DNA of 64,000 nt from Yponomeuta sedellus (GCA_934045075.1 OW203727.1:14175501-14239500); one strand, 5' to 3'; positions 1-11,225 are shown, numbered from the stretch's first letter. The notes: generated from the letters alone by a model not told the origin. Numbers and translations are program-made.

Positions 1-281
1 GGGGGCAAAGTCCGGGTTGGTGGAGGATTGTAAGACAGTGGCGGGCCTTACTGTCAGAAGTTATCAAGCCGCCCATAAGGCCTCTGACATGACTTAACGA
101 CTGCCATTATATGACAGCCGGCACCAACGGCTTAACGTGCCTTGCGAAGCACGGAAGCGCTCGGAAAAATGCCACTAGCGGTAGTCACGGGACGCTCACC
201 CATCCTATACCTGACCGCGCCTGTTGTTGCTTAACCAAGTGATTGATTCCAATCACTCGGTTCGCCTAGGCCACGAGCGCT
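1..281 (-). mobile_element. SINE-like repeat, family L, cut by window edge
   Basis: This matches, in reverse, the dispersed repeat at 20425, 26445 and 32108. Shared blocks are the head (GCGCTCGTGGCCTAG type), the stretch containing GGCGCGGTCAGG, and the block ending CTGTCTTACAATCC. The left part is cut off by the window edge. The head ends near 281, where the sequence changes abruptly into mariner coding sequence. The head resembles a pol III A box, but I see no clear B box, so the SINE label is an inference from copy number and from the (GAT)n-like tails of related copies. Confidence 0.7.
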
Positions 282-637
282 TCTTCTTTGAAGAAATACG
301 CCAAAACAACCAGCGACGCAGAATCATACGTCACCATGACAATGCCAGCTGTCATACATCTCAGGAAACAACTACATTTTTGGATGGTCAAATAATAGAA
401 TTGATGGGTCATCCACCGTACAGCCCTGATTTGGCTCCCAATGATTTCTATTTATTCCCAAATGTAAAGAATAAATTACGTGGTCAACGATTTTCGACCC
501 GTGAAGATGCCGTAGATGCGTTCAAACAGCACGTTTTGGAGATACCTCAATCAGAGTGGAAAAAATGTTTTACAAATTGGTTTCATCGAATGCAAAAGTG
601 CATCGATCATAGTGGAGAATACTTTGAAAAACAATAA
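282..637 (+). pseudogene. mariner transposase, C-terminal fragment
   Basis: This is the last ~115 residues of a mariner-family (Tc1/mariner superfamily) cut-and-paste transposase. Translation shows HHDNASCHTS around the second catalytic Asp, then YSPDLAPNDF with the third Asp, 34 residues apart as expected for the DD34D class. It ends with an EYFEKQ tail and a stop at 635-637. A full mariner transposase is about 345 residues; the N-terminal DNA-binding HTH domains and first catalytic Asp are missing because the upstream DNA is a SINE. The open frame extends into SINE sequence to 224, but that part is not transposase. It cannot encode an active enzyme. Confidence 0.9.
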
Positions 638-707
638 AAGCATATTTAGCCATATATATACATTTGTTTATTTTTTCTATTCCGCATACATAAGTAGCAG
701 CCATCGT

Positions 708-1158
708 AAGGACCATTTTAAAAACCTATTTAGAGGCTAAAAATTCCACCCATGCCGGGATTCGAACCCGCGACATCTGGCTATCCGTGCCAGCGCTCTT
801 TCCAACTGAGCTAACGAAATTTTTAGCCTCTAAATAGGTTTTTTAAATTGTCCTTAGCACGGGTTAGTGCATAAAAAAAAGAGTATAATCATGTGGGTAC
901 AGCGATATCATTCCGATGTTAAAACCTAACTGCAAAGTAGGTACTCGGGGCTGCAATGCAAGTGATGCAAATTACTTCAGCCAGATGTCGCTGCTTGTAC
1001 GTAATACAGAGAATATTGTAAAGAGGTTCGAAATTTCACTGATGCCGGTGAGTCACCCGTTAGCTCAGTTGGAAAGAGCGCTGGCACGGATAGCCAGAGG
1101 TCGCGGGTTCGATTCCCGGCATGGGTGGAATTTTTAGCCTCTTAATAGGTTTTTAAAA
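708..1158 (+). mobile_element. tRNA-Ile-like element, copy 1 (inverted head plus full unit)
   Basis: The element opens with an inverted tRNA-like half (746-816, minus) and then passes into one direct unit ending in a complete tRNA-like module (1054-1128, plus). The two ends therefore form an inverted repeat of about 60 bp: TTTAAAAACCTATTTAGAGG at left and its complement at right. The module has a 7-bp acceptor stem, D arm (GCTC/GAGC), anticodon stem (CTGGC/GCCAG) and T arm with loop TTCGATT. It resembles tRNA-Ile, but position 33 is C rather than U, and an extra base sits between T stem and acceptor. A working tRNA is therefore unlikely. No clear target-site duplication is visible here. Confidence 0.8.
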
Positions 1159-1660
1159 TATTTTAATGATGTATTTGTTCTTCCATGTATTACTTTACAG
1201 ATTCAGCAACGGTGACTTTTATTTTATTCACCTTTAATAGCATATAATCCGATACGTCCAACTTTAAGCCACAGGTAGCTGTCGCTCTAACAATTTCAGG
1301 GTCCACCTAATAACCGCTCGGGCCGCTCGGACCCTTATTTTGGGATACACTGATAGAGATTATAAAAGGTTTATGATGATAAACAGTTAACACCAGATCA
1401 GCCCTTGTATTTTAGTTGCAAAGTAATCCATAACGTAACTGAATAAAGTGCACGCGTGAAAATGTTAATGTGTTGAAAACGGTGCCTACATGGAGTTTTA
1501 CAAGGCGCTTTACGGTACGGAATAGTTTTGCTAAGAAAAGGTAAAGTGGACCTGCTGTCGATTTTACCAGCTTGATTATGAAAATATATATTATTATAGG
1601 TATATTATGGGTTTATTTCGTCGAGAAAGTCAATAAATATAATATGCATCTTTACGCTGA
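1159..1660. other. no recognised feature
   Basis: Unrecognised sequence between the first tRNA-like element and the hairpin pair at 1691. I see no long frame or repeat match. Confidence 0.4.
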
Positions 1661-1668
1661 CTGTAAAA

Positions 1669-1790
1669 CCGAAGGTCTCGGGTTCGATCCCCGGCCGGGT
1701 CAAACTAGGACGTTTCCTAGTTTGACCCGGCCGGACTGAAAAGCTCGTTAGCTTTTCTAGTTTGTCTCGGGTCTTGGATGTTATCTATGT
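1669..1790 (+). repeat. tRNA 3'-half remnant followed by two hairpins
   Basis: A tRNA-like T arm (CTCGGGTTCGATCCCCGG) runs into a perfect 20-bp hairpin (1691-1710 with 1715-1734). A second, 8-bp hairpin follows at once (1738-1745 with 1750-1757). Both have the same CGTT tetraloop. The first stem includes the tRNA 3' strand, as if a tRNA-derived sequence had folded back and been copied. Its parent element is unknown. Confidence 0.6.
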
Positions 1791-1799
1791 ATTCATTGT

Positions 1800-2165
1800 A
1801 TTAAATCTATCGTCGAGTTAGCACACAAGTCATTTAGTTGAACTTAGTATAGGGCTAACGAGATCTGTGTAATATGTCCATGAAAAATTTAATATTTATT
1901 ATTATTATTATGAATTCTTTGAGTACTCAAAAGCGTTCAATAGTCTTTCGCACAAGTCAGTCTTTACGCATTTTGAAGGCAAAACTTCGAACACACGTAC
2001 ATTAAATGTTGCAACCACAGAACAATTAAATCAAGTTGCAACAGTACCGCTGATATTAAATTATACGGGCCTGGTTCATGTTTTTACATCGAAAAAGTTA
2101 TAAAACAGGATGATCCGCTATCTCCCAAATCGTTTACCAGTACCTTAGAAGAAATATTCGGATAA
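1800..2165. other. no recognised feature
   Basis: AT-rich DNA with a short ATT repeat near 1896-1910 and no recognised coding or repeat family. Confidence 0.4.
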
Positions 2166-2181
2166 CTAGCGGCCCCAAAGG

Positions 2182-2360
2182 CAGGGCGTCCAGAGGCATT
2201 GACGTCGGCAGCAGCAAGAGGCTTACAAACCTCCGCTTTGCCGACGACATTGTGTTATTCGCAATAACAGCAGAGCTCTAATACTGCATCAAATGCTGCA
2301 AGAACTCAGCACTGCCTTGGGGTTGGACTGAAGATAAAGAGGTTAAAGACACAGTGATGG
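2182..2360 (+). pseudogene. LINE reverse transcriptase fragment, probably RTE-like
   Basis: Translation from about 2190 gives RGIDVGSS...LTNLRFADDIVLF. This contains the FADD catalytic motif of non-LTR reverse transcriptase. After a frameshift near 2278 the similarity continues as LHQMLQELSTALGL. This FADDIVLF plus LQELS pattern is typical of RTE-type LINEs, though the clade call is from memory of the motif and not a search. The fragment covers about 55 codons, has a frameshift and stops, and is a dead relic with no intact neighbouring domains. Confidence 0.75.
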
Positions 2361-3565
2361 CAGTAATAGCAGTTTTAACTTATAATAATATTCTATTTTC
2401 TTTTTCGTATTCAACCCAATGCTGACTGTAGGTATCTTCTAATGCACGCGATATTATATTTTAATATTAACTACACTCTAGAGCATTGAATAAGGGTGGG
2501 TTATGAAAACCTTGTTTTCTCTGCATTACTATTACTTTCTATTTATTTATTTCAGTTATGTTTTTATTAAATACCAATAATTTATATAATAATTAGGTAT
2601 TTATCCTAATCAAAACATTCTTGCTTACAATTTTTAATTTGCGGCAGTATTGACCACTTTTCTACTCACGCGATTTTAATAAATTTGTTAATGCCAATTT
2701 AAATGACCTTATTTTGCTTTTTATTGTAAGAAGCTAGCATTGGTCATCTCAATCACGTGTTTTTATTAAAAAAAAAATGTTTTAAGTTGCCGATTTAGTG
2801 TCCCACTGCTGGGCAAAGGGAAAGCCCTTAGCTTTTCAAATAAGATTGTGAAATGAAAACGTTCACAGTTCTTTTACGAGTATGTTGGCTTGACACTAAG
2901 ATTGGATGGCAAGAAAACCACAAAAATATTGCTGGGGCGGCAAATGTTACTCAAGTTACAATACAATAAAAGAAAAAAGTGAAAGGGCGCTGTCTGAGAG
3001 TTAAAAGCTGCTTTATTACAGTAATAATACCAAAATATTAATTTGAAAAGCGGCACAACTTATAAGTTTGATGGTACAAGAGAGGTGAAAGATCTAGAGA
3101 CTAATAAACACATAGTTATTCAATAGCATGATAGCACGACATTTGTTGTTATTCGCCTCTATTTTCATCTAATAAGCAATAGCAAATGTAATTTCAATGG
3201 TATAATCTCTCGCGAAGAAGATCGTTGCACGTTGCACTGGTTATACCAGTAGAATGCGATTAGTTAGATCATTGCCGTACAGATAATAAAAACTGTGAAC
3301 TAAGAGCTAAATTGTCACAGATTTAACGGTTTTATTACGTAGATAATATAAATTAACTGTAGGTACATGCTAGATTTTTTTTCTATAATCTTGCGACTGG
3401 TTTTTTGTGAATAAGTCGTAATTAAATCTACAGGTAGTTATAAGAGAGGTGTAAGTTTCAAATCTGTCTATGTTCTGCCTTTCAAAAGGCTTTTTAAATA
3501 ATTAACGGAGAATTCAACATACGAGTATTTGTAAAAAGGTTTCAAATAAATAATAAATATAACAA
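2361..3565. other. AT-rich DNA, nothing recognised
   Basis: Unique-looking AT-rich sequence. The only open frame (2874-3056, minus, 60 codons) has no recognisable motif and is not supported as a gene. Confidence 0.4.
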
Positions 3566-4045
3566 CTGGCTTGTAAGTGCGAGTATCAAACAAAACTACG
3601 CGGCGGCGTAAAATCTGTCAAATTTCACATATTAATATTAATATACAGTAAAAGAAAATATACCATAGAACATAATTAAAGGTTCACTTTTTTACCCACA
3701 AAAATGTTTCATCAACATACAAAAATTATTTTAGAAGACGCCTGTTAAAGGAGTGCATATAAGACCTATAAGTGTAAATGTTACTGCAAAATCTGTTTAT
3801 GCATTCTGTTGGTGCAGTAAAATATGCAAAATAAAATAAAGACAAACAAATCTTAACCAACTGAGTGCTCCGGAAAACTTCGGAACCAAAGAACCCCAAC
3901 ACGTTTTCAGCATTGTCACGCTGTACCCCGAAGAGATTCTTTGGCTAAGACACCCAGAGAGGCAGTCCAGCCTACAGTCAAATAGCGCTAAAATAAGTGC
4001 CCTGTAAGTCCGAGTATCAAACAAAAGTACGCGGCGCGTGAAAGT
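3566..4045 (+). repeat. pair of ~40-bp direct repeats
   Basis: The block containing GAGTATCAAACAAAA and ACGCGGCG occurs at about 3566-3605 and again at about 3999-4038, in the same orientation and 433 bp apart. They could be ends of an unrecognised element or a duplication. Confidence 0.5.
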
Positions 4046-4579
4046 TTATGTTCATGTGCGTGATTTGGATGATGGGTGTTGAACGTGAAGCGCTAATTTA
4101 TTTCTATATGTGTTCATGGATTTGGTTTATCTGATACCATTTCATATTGTTATTTATTTATCGAGATAGTGAAAAATATATCACTCTAGCTTAGCACAGG
4201 ATTATGTTGCCCCAAATTAAAGTCAATGATTACCGCCCGACAGCGATCCGTCCGGCTCTATTATTTTATTTAAAGTCTTTCATATTCTAAATATATTCTA
4301 CATAAACCAGTTTTTTACCTTTATTATGATATTTCAGTAAAACAATTATGAACGAGCAAAAGTTGGTAAGATAAAACCTTCAATGGCCAAGTTTTCGTTT
4401 CATATAATCTGATTTCCTCTTATTTTTCTTTATGTCCCGTCTACTTTTACCTTATATATTGCATTATTTAGAAGATTGCATTATTTTATGTATCAAAATT
4501 AATTTACTGATAATGTGTGAGTTAGAATAATGTAAATTCCTAACACATATGATTTTAAGCATCATCATTAAGGAGTACC

Positions 4580-4800
4580 ACAAAATATTTTTTTTTTGTT
4601 TCGTAGTCAACAAGGTACCGTCGTTGCTACACCCAGTCCGTCTATCTGTCTGTTTGTCTGTGTCTGTCCATACCTTGCTATTTAGAGAAGATTGGTACTA
4701 GAAAGCTGAAACGGCATAGATACGAATTAGCTATAAAACTTAGAAAGTTTTGACATACTATATTAAAACTTATTAACGCAATATTTTTTGTGACTTGTTA
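4580..4800 (+). repeat. dispersed repeat related to the GGTTCCGTAGTC family
   Basis: The block with TTTCGTAGTCAACAAGG, followed by CTGTCTGTTTGTCTG and GGTACTAGAAAGCTGAAA, recurs in diverged form at 9150-9740, 27734-28150 and 38600-38670. The family looks like a non-autonomous DNA element with palindromic GGGTTCC...GGAACCC ends. No transposase is present. Confidence 0.5.
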
Positions 4801-6180
4801 TAAAACTTTATATTATTCTTATTAGTTCTTCCTACACACCAATTGTTTTGATTCAAGTATGTAATTGATTGTCATTTTTATGATATTGACATATAATTTT
4901 TTTTTTGACATTTGTACACTTGATTTTATTTTAATTTAATTTCTTCCTATTACGAAATTTAAGCTATCGTTGATATTTCACCTTGACTTGTAATGAATAT
5001 TATCAATTATGTCTATTAATTGTTCCAACAAGAGTAGTTTTTTTTTTATATTTTAACTTATTTACACTTATAACAATGCATCTAAATTAGGGAACGTTGG
5101 TTTTTCGATTATGATGTGGTATGGTTAAATTGATCCCTTAAAAAATTTTGGGGGTTTGGAAAACCGTTTTTCGCTTCATGGATTAAATTGGGAAATTAAG
5201 CTTTAACGTGCAAATTTTCGTTTAAGTAGAGTCTCCCACTCTTTTGGTTAAATTTTTTTTTTTTCACTTTCGCAAACATATTACTAATACAAACATATTA
5301 ATACAAACATATTATGTTTGTAAAAGTGGAAATAAAAGCTGGGAATTACCACATGTAATAAACTAATTCACAAGTTAACAAGTTATAGTGCTCCAACTTG
5401 TAAAAGTAAAAGTGTAAAAGGAAGATGTAAAAAAAATAAAGTAAATTAAAAAATCGAATAAATTCCATTGAAATTTCTTTTGATAAAGTTGTTAATCTGT
5501 AAAGCAATTAAGAAGGAGTCCGTTGAAGGAGGGGTATCCTACAATGCGCGTGGCACGCACTTGGTCGGTGTTTTTCAATAGTAGAACAAAAGTTGTGAAA
5601 ATTTTAAAATACTCGTATGACCCTGTATTCTTAAATATATATTGTGTGAGAGTGTGGCAAAAATCCCTACGCGCTGAGGTATTTGGTCTCTTCACTATCG
5701 TAATAGTATTCACATACGAGTACAACACATGCCCTCAAATTAGGACATGGGTTGTATTCTGGGGATTTCAGTGAAGCAGGCAAATCAGGAGAAAATTGAA
5801 ACAGCGATTGAGTAGGAATTGTAACGTCTGTAGGTGTATTGGAAAATAATTATATTACATAGAGTACATGACCAGCGTGGCAAGAACGGGTTTTCCGGGT
5901 AGGCTGGAGCAGCAAAGAAAGTATTATTATGTAGTTATGACCTTAAAATGTTTTCTGTTCCATTTTTGGAAGAGGCTAGCTTGCACTACACAGGGAATGC
6001 TAGTGTGTAAGTTAGGGTAAGAAAGCGACAAAGCTATTCATTGAAATATTAAGATATTATTAATTTTGTGATGAAAATGTTACTTGTTACCTAATGTGCT
6101 AAACCTATCTATTGATAATAAAAAGAAAACTATTTTATAATTCACATATGTAGGTATATCTGAAATAATTTGATTTGTTT
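4801..6180. other. AT-rich DNA, mostly unrecognised
   Basis: Poly(A/T)-rich sequence with no gene. The block at about 5460-5570 (TTGATAAAGTTGTTAATCTG and CGCACTTGGTCGGT) resembles parts of the repeat at 9170-9740, so this probably includes remains of the same family. The two overlapping frames at 5492-5774 lie on opposite strands and look spurious. Confidence 0.4.
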
Positions 6181-6184
6181 GTAC

Positions 6185-6335
6185 TTCTACTTACTTCTCC
6201 TATGTATTGCTCCAGTTCATCCAACGGTTGTCTGGAACAGATCACTTTTAGTGATAAGGCCGCCGTTTGTATACTTACGTTAAGAAATATCCGTGTAATT
6301 TAGTTTTTTATGTACAATAAAGTGTTCTTTATTCA
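6185..6335 (-). repeat. LINE 3'-end repeat (AACACTTTATTGTACAT family)
   Basis: In reverse this matches the blocks at 46513-46640 and 51367-51490: GAACACTTTATTGTACATAA, then ATATTTCTTAA, then AGTGATC and a TCCAGACAACC-like block. Related copies begin with a GATA microsatellite, the arrangement expected of a LINE or SINE 3' end with a simple-repeat tail. No coding part is attached. Confidence 0.55.
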
Positions 6336-6604
6336 TCTATTATTATGCTATTACAGCTGAGGCTACGTTCATTCGTTTCTCGACCGATCAAACACGAGCG
6401 AAATTACAAAGAGGCACGGCTAGTTCATCACTGGGGTTTTCAGATTGATATTTAAATTAATTTAGTTCCAAAAACAATAACGTATAATAGGATTAAGATC
6501 TAGTTTGCACGGAAAATATGGGCTATTTTGCACAACACTCTGCATGATGGCTGATATGGATAGGAAAATAACTAAAAAACTAAACTAACTAACGAAAATA
6601 TCGC

Positions 6605-6720
6605 GAGGAAACCTGAGTGCCTATGATGTTCACATACCTCGGCGCTTAAATTCCCAATCCACTGTGGACACGCGAAGTGATTAAGCCTCTCTCTCTCTTT
6701 GAGAAGACCTGTAGCTTAGA
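6605..6720 (+). repeat. SINE 3' part with CT microsatellite
   Basis: ACCTGAGTGCC...TGATGTTCACATACCTC, then CTCTCTCTCT and GAGAAGACCTGTAG, matches the 3' part of the fuller copy at 11226-11525. The tRNA-like head is absent. Confidence 0.6.
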
Positions 6721-7080
6721 GTGTGACGAATCGGCTGACGTGTAAGCTTCATTATTACGAGATTTTACCGTATAGCCTATACATGATATGGTGTGATATG
6801 AAATCGAAAGATTTCTCTCGAGTCAATGAAATAGAGTGGTATTCGAAAGAAATTGTCACCCTCCACAGCACGACCACAGCGCCGATGCGCGTTGGTTGGA
6901 CTAACCCTTGGGTAGATAATGTCTTACAGAGTAAAGCTAGCTTTTATACATGTATAATGTCCTGTTTAATGTTTTTTTGTGCAATAAAGTATAATATTCT
7001 CATTCATTGGCATGGGGATACCTGATCAGCGCCTTTTGGAGGCGCCGCTCCAGATGGCCTTTTTTTGGTTAATTGATTAC

Positions 7081-7793
7081 AGAATTTCAAAACCTATTTA
7101 GAGGCTAAAAATATAAATAGGTTTTTAAATTTGTTCCTTAGCACGGGTTAGTGCATTAAAAATAAAAATAGTTTAATCATGTGGGTACAGTGATATCGTT
7201 CCGATGTTAAATCTAACTGCAAAGTAGGTAGTCGGGGCTGTAAGTAATGCAATTTGCTTAAGTCAGATGTCGCTGCCTGTACGTAATACATAGAATAGTG
7301 TAAAGAGGTTCGAAATTTCACTGATGTCGTGAGTCGCCCATTGGCTCAATTGGTAGAGCGCTGGCACGGATAGCCAGAGGTTGCGGGTTCGAATCCCGGC
7401 ATAGGTGAAATTTTTAGCCTCTAAATAGGTTTTTAAATTTGTTCCTTAGCAAGGGTTAGTGCATTAAAAATAAAAATAGTATAATCGTGTGGGTACAGTG
7501 ATATCGTTCCGATGTTAAACCTAACTGTAAAGTAGGTAGTCGGGGCTGTAAGTAATGCAATTTGCTTAAGTCAGATGTCGCTGCCTGTACGTAATACAGA
7601 GAATAGTGTAAAGAGGTTCGAAATTTCACTGATGTCGTGAGTCGCCCATTGGCTCAATTGGTAGAGCGCTGGCACGGAAAGCCAGAGGTTGCGGGTTCGA
7701 ATCCCGGCATGGGTGAAATTTTTAGCCTCTAAATAGGTTTTTAAATTTGTTCCTTAGCACGGGTTAGTGCATTAAAAATAAAAATAGTATAAT
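7081..7793 (+). mobile_element. tRNA-Ile-like element, copy 2 (tandem array)
   Basis: Two complete ~308-bp units follow a short partial one, with tRNA-like modules at 7335-7407 and 7643-7715 and identical spacing. TGATTACA flanks the array on both sides (about 7073-7080 and 7794-7801), an 8-bp candidate target-site duplication. The array ends in AAAAATAGTATAA, the same 3' terminus as other copies. The modules differ from copy 1 at a few positions (TTGGCTCAATTGG), placing them in a second subfamily shared with 22.8k, 27k and 45k. The second module has GGAAAG instead of GGATAG in the anticodon loop region. Confidence 0.85.
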
Positions 7794-7801
7794 GATTACA
7801 C

Positions 7802-8265
7802 AATCACACCACAAAAAAAATAACCCGAAATTAATATTTTCTTTATCTTTCTAATAATAATAATATTTATATTTCTGCGGCTATGGGATATGACTGGCAA
7901 AGATCAGCTTTTTTTCGTATTTTCGGTTACATTGGCGGCCGTTCACCACAGTACGTGTAAGCGTGCTATACCTAATTTTAAGTACATTAGATAGAACGCA
8001 GTCAGTTCATAAGTTATCCCCACCATTTAGATAGAGACAAAATGAGATATGCAAAAGAGAAACAAGAATGTAAGAAAGTAATGCCCGTTTAGTTATTCCC
8101 TGGCGAACACTTGTGGCATTTAATTAAAACTAGATACATAGAGAGCTACGACTGCAGCCCCAGCAGTGTCGTACAAAAACAACTACTTACATAGTTTTTC
8201 TTGCTGTGGTAATAAATTATGCTTTGTTCAGTAAAGAAAGTTTATTAATCTCCTTTGTATGTACA
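7802..8265. other. no recognised feature
   Basis: AT-rich sequence with no repeat match or supported coding frame. Confidence 0.4.
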
Positions 8266-8490
8266 ATTAGCTGTACCCCGCGGTGTTACCCACGGTTTAT
8301 TAGGAAAAATAAATTGTGTATTAACAGTTAAGGATATTTTCCCGCAGTAAAACGTAGCTTATGTGTTAATCCAGGGTATCAGCTAACTCCACGCCAAATT
8401 TTATTAAATTCGCCCGAGCCGTTTAGACGTGTAGAAGTAACGAACATATACACTCACATACTTTTGTCTTTATAATATTAGTGTGACAGT
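8266..8490 (-). repeat. dispersed repeat ending in TTATAATATTAGTGTGAC
   Basis: A block with CCCCGCGGTGTTACCC near its left end, and CATACTTTTGTCTTTATAATATTAGTG at its right. A diverged inverse fragment lies at 39412-39545. I recognise the style as a very common lepidopteran repeat of uncertain class. No coding capacity. Confidence 0.5.
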
Positions 8491-9150
8491 GTTTTCTTAA
8501 ACTCTAAAAAAGTTACTTTATAATGAAAGTTAATTAAGATATAAGACAGATAAATAGAGAACACTTTCATGTACATAAAAAATGTAATTATTTCGATACT
8601 TCTCAACCCAAAAGCACAAAATAGAGTCAATTACGATTATAAAACTACAACTACTTGTAAATATATATTGGTTGCTAAATTATCTAAAACAGGCGTAGGC
8701 CTGAAGTTCCCTGAGCATCTTGAATGCTTCAGCCATACAGAGAATCGTTTTCAAATGACAGCTGTCAAATTATAAAAAAACTAGTTCTATTTTCACATTT
8801 CTATTGAGCCAAGTTCCAACTTTATATACAGCCACTTCATTACAGAATGATTTTAAATTGAAACAATGTAAAGTTAATTATAAAATTTTAATAAAGATTT
8901 TTTTTTAAATTATTTCTTTAATATTTAGGTTCAACAACAACAAGATTTTTATATATTAGATTAAGTTGCCGAGGGGAAAATGTTGCAAATATAACACAAT
9001 ATAATATGTGCACATGGCTCAATGACGTAACATCGCCCCTCTGTTACGTGCAAAATATATAAACCAAATTATTAAGACGCGTATCGGCAACGAAGGCGTA
9101 TTGACTTGCGCTCCACATAATATTTGTGCTCCGTATTACCTCAAAAATAT
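8491..9150. other. AT-rich DNA, nothing recognised
   Basis: No supported gene. The 68-codon frame at 8569-8775 has no recognisable motif. Confidence 0.4.
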
Positions 9151-9745
9151 TTTCTTTCATTCAAGACCATTAGCTCCGCCCGACGCACACTTGGTCGGTT
9201 TTTAGGGGTCCGGAGTCAACAATTAGCCTTATATTGTGTTCCCATGTCCGTCGGTCTGTTTGTCGGCGGCTTAGCACAGAGACAAATAATTTTGCAAAGC
9301 AGCAATTTGGTATAAATGTACACATTAATCACGCTGACAAAACGGTAGGATAAATCTTTAGAAAAAAATTTAGGGTACCTCCGCTGCTCCAAAGCTAGGG
9401 ATGTAATGTATTTTCTCGCCTATACCATAGTATGGTATATCGTTCTTATGGTCGTTTAAAAATATTGCTAGTATAGGAAAACCATTGCTTGATTTAGGAA
9501 TCCATTTGCGAAATATTAAGCTATGAACCGCGAATTTTTCTTAGAATAGAGTGTGTAGGGTTGATTGTAGAAACGTAAAAAATTCAAGGCACGTACTCGT
9601 ATAATGATTGAAAAAAAAAATCTGGCTATCTAGGCTTTAGGCGATAGGGCACCAACCTATGAAAAGAAAACTTAGTTAAATTCCATTGAAAATTACTCCG
9701 ATGAAGTTGTTAGCTCTATTAGGCAGGAAAAACAACCCCTTCTAC
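9150..9745 (+). repeat. dispersed repeat of the GGTTCCGTAGTC family
   Basis: It shares GACGCACACTTGGTCGGT, TTAATCACGCTGACAAA and TTCCATTGAAAATTACTCCGATG-type blocks with 5460-5600 and 27734-28150. It is diverged and holds no intact reading frame. The boundaries are approximate. Confidence 0.45.
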
Positions 9746-10490
9746 AAAAGCCTAGGAGTTGCCCGCCACGCACTATTAAACGAAATTCATTTATGGTACC
9801 GGCCAAGTGGACGGGACCATAAATTAATTTCTAGAATTGAGATTATTCTCATTGGCACATATAACTTGCAGGATACAATAATAAATATATATAGAGTAGA
9901 GCGAATCGTCAGACTGCTAACACCCCAAGTAATTGTGTAAGGCGTGGCAATGTGCCGTGGAACTATCATTACGTTTCGTTATTTTTGTTAGTTTGAATAT
10001 CAGGGGTTCTATTATGTAAGTATCTACTGAGTTGAATGACGTTCATTTTTACTTTTTTTATGTGTATGTCAATGCACAAATATTTTGACACTTTGGAATC
10101 GCCTAAATGCTTAACTCAAAAAGTGGAATGTTACGTAATATAGGTAAGCGCGGCTGGGCCGATTTCTGAATTGAGAATATCACTAAGTAAATACTTGAGT
10201 AATGTTCTGTCACGCTCTTCTCTGTTAAATTCGAAGAGACAGCACTACAATTAACCAGTTACGTAGCAAACTCTCAATTCAGCAACCGGCCTTTAAGTAC
10301 CTTTTAAATGTAGCCTATAAACATACCACTGCAGGGCACAGGCCTTCTCTCAGAGAGAGAGTATGGGCTTAATTACCACGCGCGCCCAGCGCTGCTTGGT
10401 CATTTTAATCGCTAAGGTATTTTAACACGATGATTGCCTTCAGCGTTAGCGAGTGGTATTGCTATTATAATCATTTAAAATTTATTTAAC
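9746..10490. other. no recognised feature
   Basis: AT-rich sequence. A short inverse piece near 10325-10390, with CTCTCAGAGAGAGAG, belongs to the SINE 3'-part family seen at 6605 and 11400. Confidence 0.4.
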
Positions 10491-10496
10491 TAAGAA

Positions 10497-10680
10497 AACC
10501 AAGTCGTTGGTACGAGTATATACCGGGACTCGAACCCTTCCGTTTAAGAAGCCGTGGAGAGGGCGAGGTCGTAGAGGAATCTCCAGAATCTCACTGCAAC
10601 TGTATTATGAATGGACTGGAACTAGAACCTGGTTCTCTCACTTCCGAGTCCATTGTTCTACCCACTGGGCTGCCTCCGAT
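10497..10680 (-). mobile_element. SINE family S, tRNA-like head, inverted
   Basis: In reverse this begins GCAGCCCAGTGGGTAGAACAATGGACT, the head of the tRNA-derived family also seen at 24858 and 25535. It is followed by a diverged block and GGGTTCGAGTCCCGG, a near-perfect pol III B box. An extra ~80 bp between head and B box shows it is rearranged. No functional tRNA is predicted. Confidence 0.6.
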
Positions 10681-11225
10681 ACTGGGTACATGTTATTATC
10701 TGTTTTATTTGCGTCGTTTATTTTTGAGTACCTATTAAAATTTTAACTATATAGCTACTATTAAAATTTCAACTAGCCACTCATTACGGATGATGAGATA
10801 CATCTTTTAAGGTAAGACAGATAGACTGCATAGATTTTGAGATGAATAGCTTTTAAATTTACGTTAAACTAAAATACATCTTGAAATAGTTCAAGGATAT
10901 CGTATAATTGATAGAAATTTTAAAAGACGTATATTCAAATTTATACATTCAAACTTAGAATTTGAACTTTCGAACTAAGGTCCATTCGAGAGAATAACTA
11001 CGAGTATGATTTCTGAGTGTTTAATGCATGTTTTATATTAAACTACGAATTGTAGTTGTATGAAACTGGGCCCGTGTCACTTAGTTAACAAACATTGCGG
11101 TAAGTAATTAAAGAGGTTTTCTTTGATGACAAGCCATCAGTCCTGAAGCACGCAATCTCTACAAAACGTGCCATCAATTTATAAAGTTAGCTTAGGCTCT
11201 CAAAATAGATTTAAAACAAATATAG

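Noticed and set aside
1054..1128. Functional tRNA gene
   Set aside because: C at position 33, an extra base beside the acceptor stem, and a dozen dispersed copies with repeat flanks point to a mobile tRNA-like module.
7081..7793. CRISPR-like array
   Set aside because: The 308-bp tandem unit has no short repeat-spacer pattern, and the organism is clearly a eukaryote.
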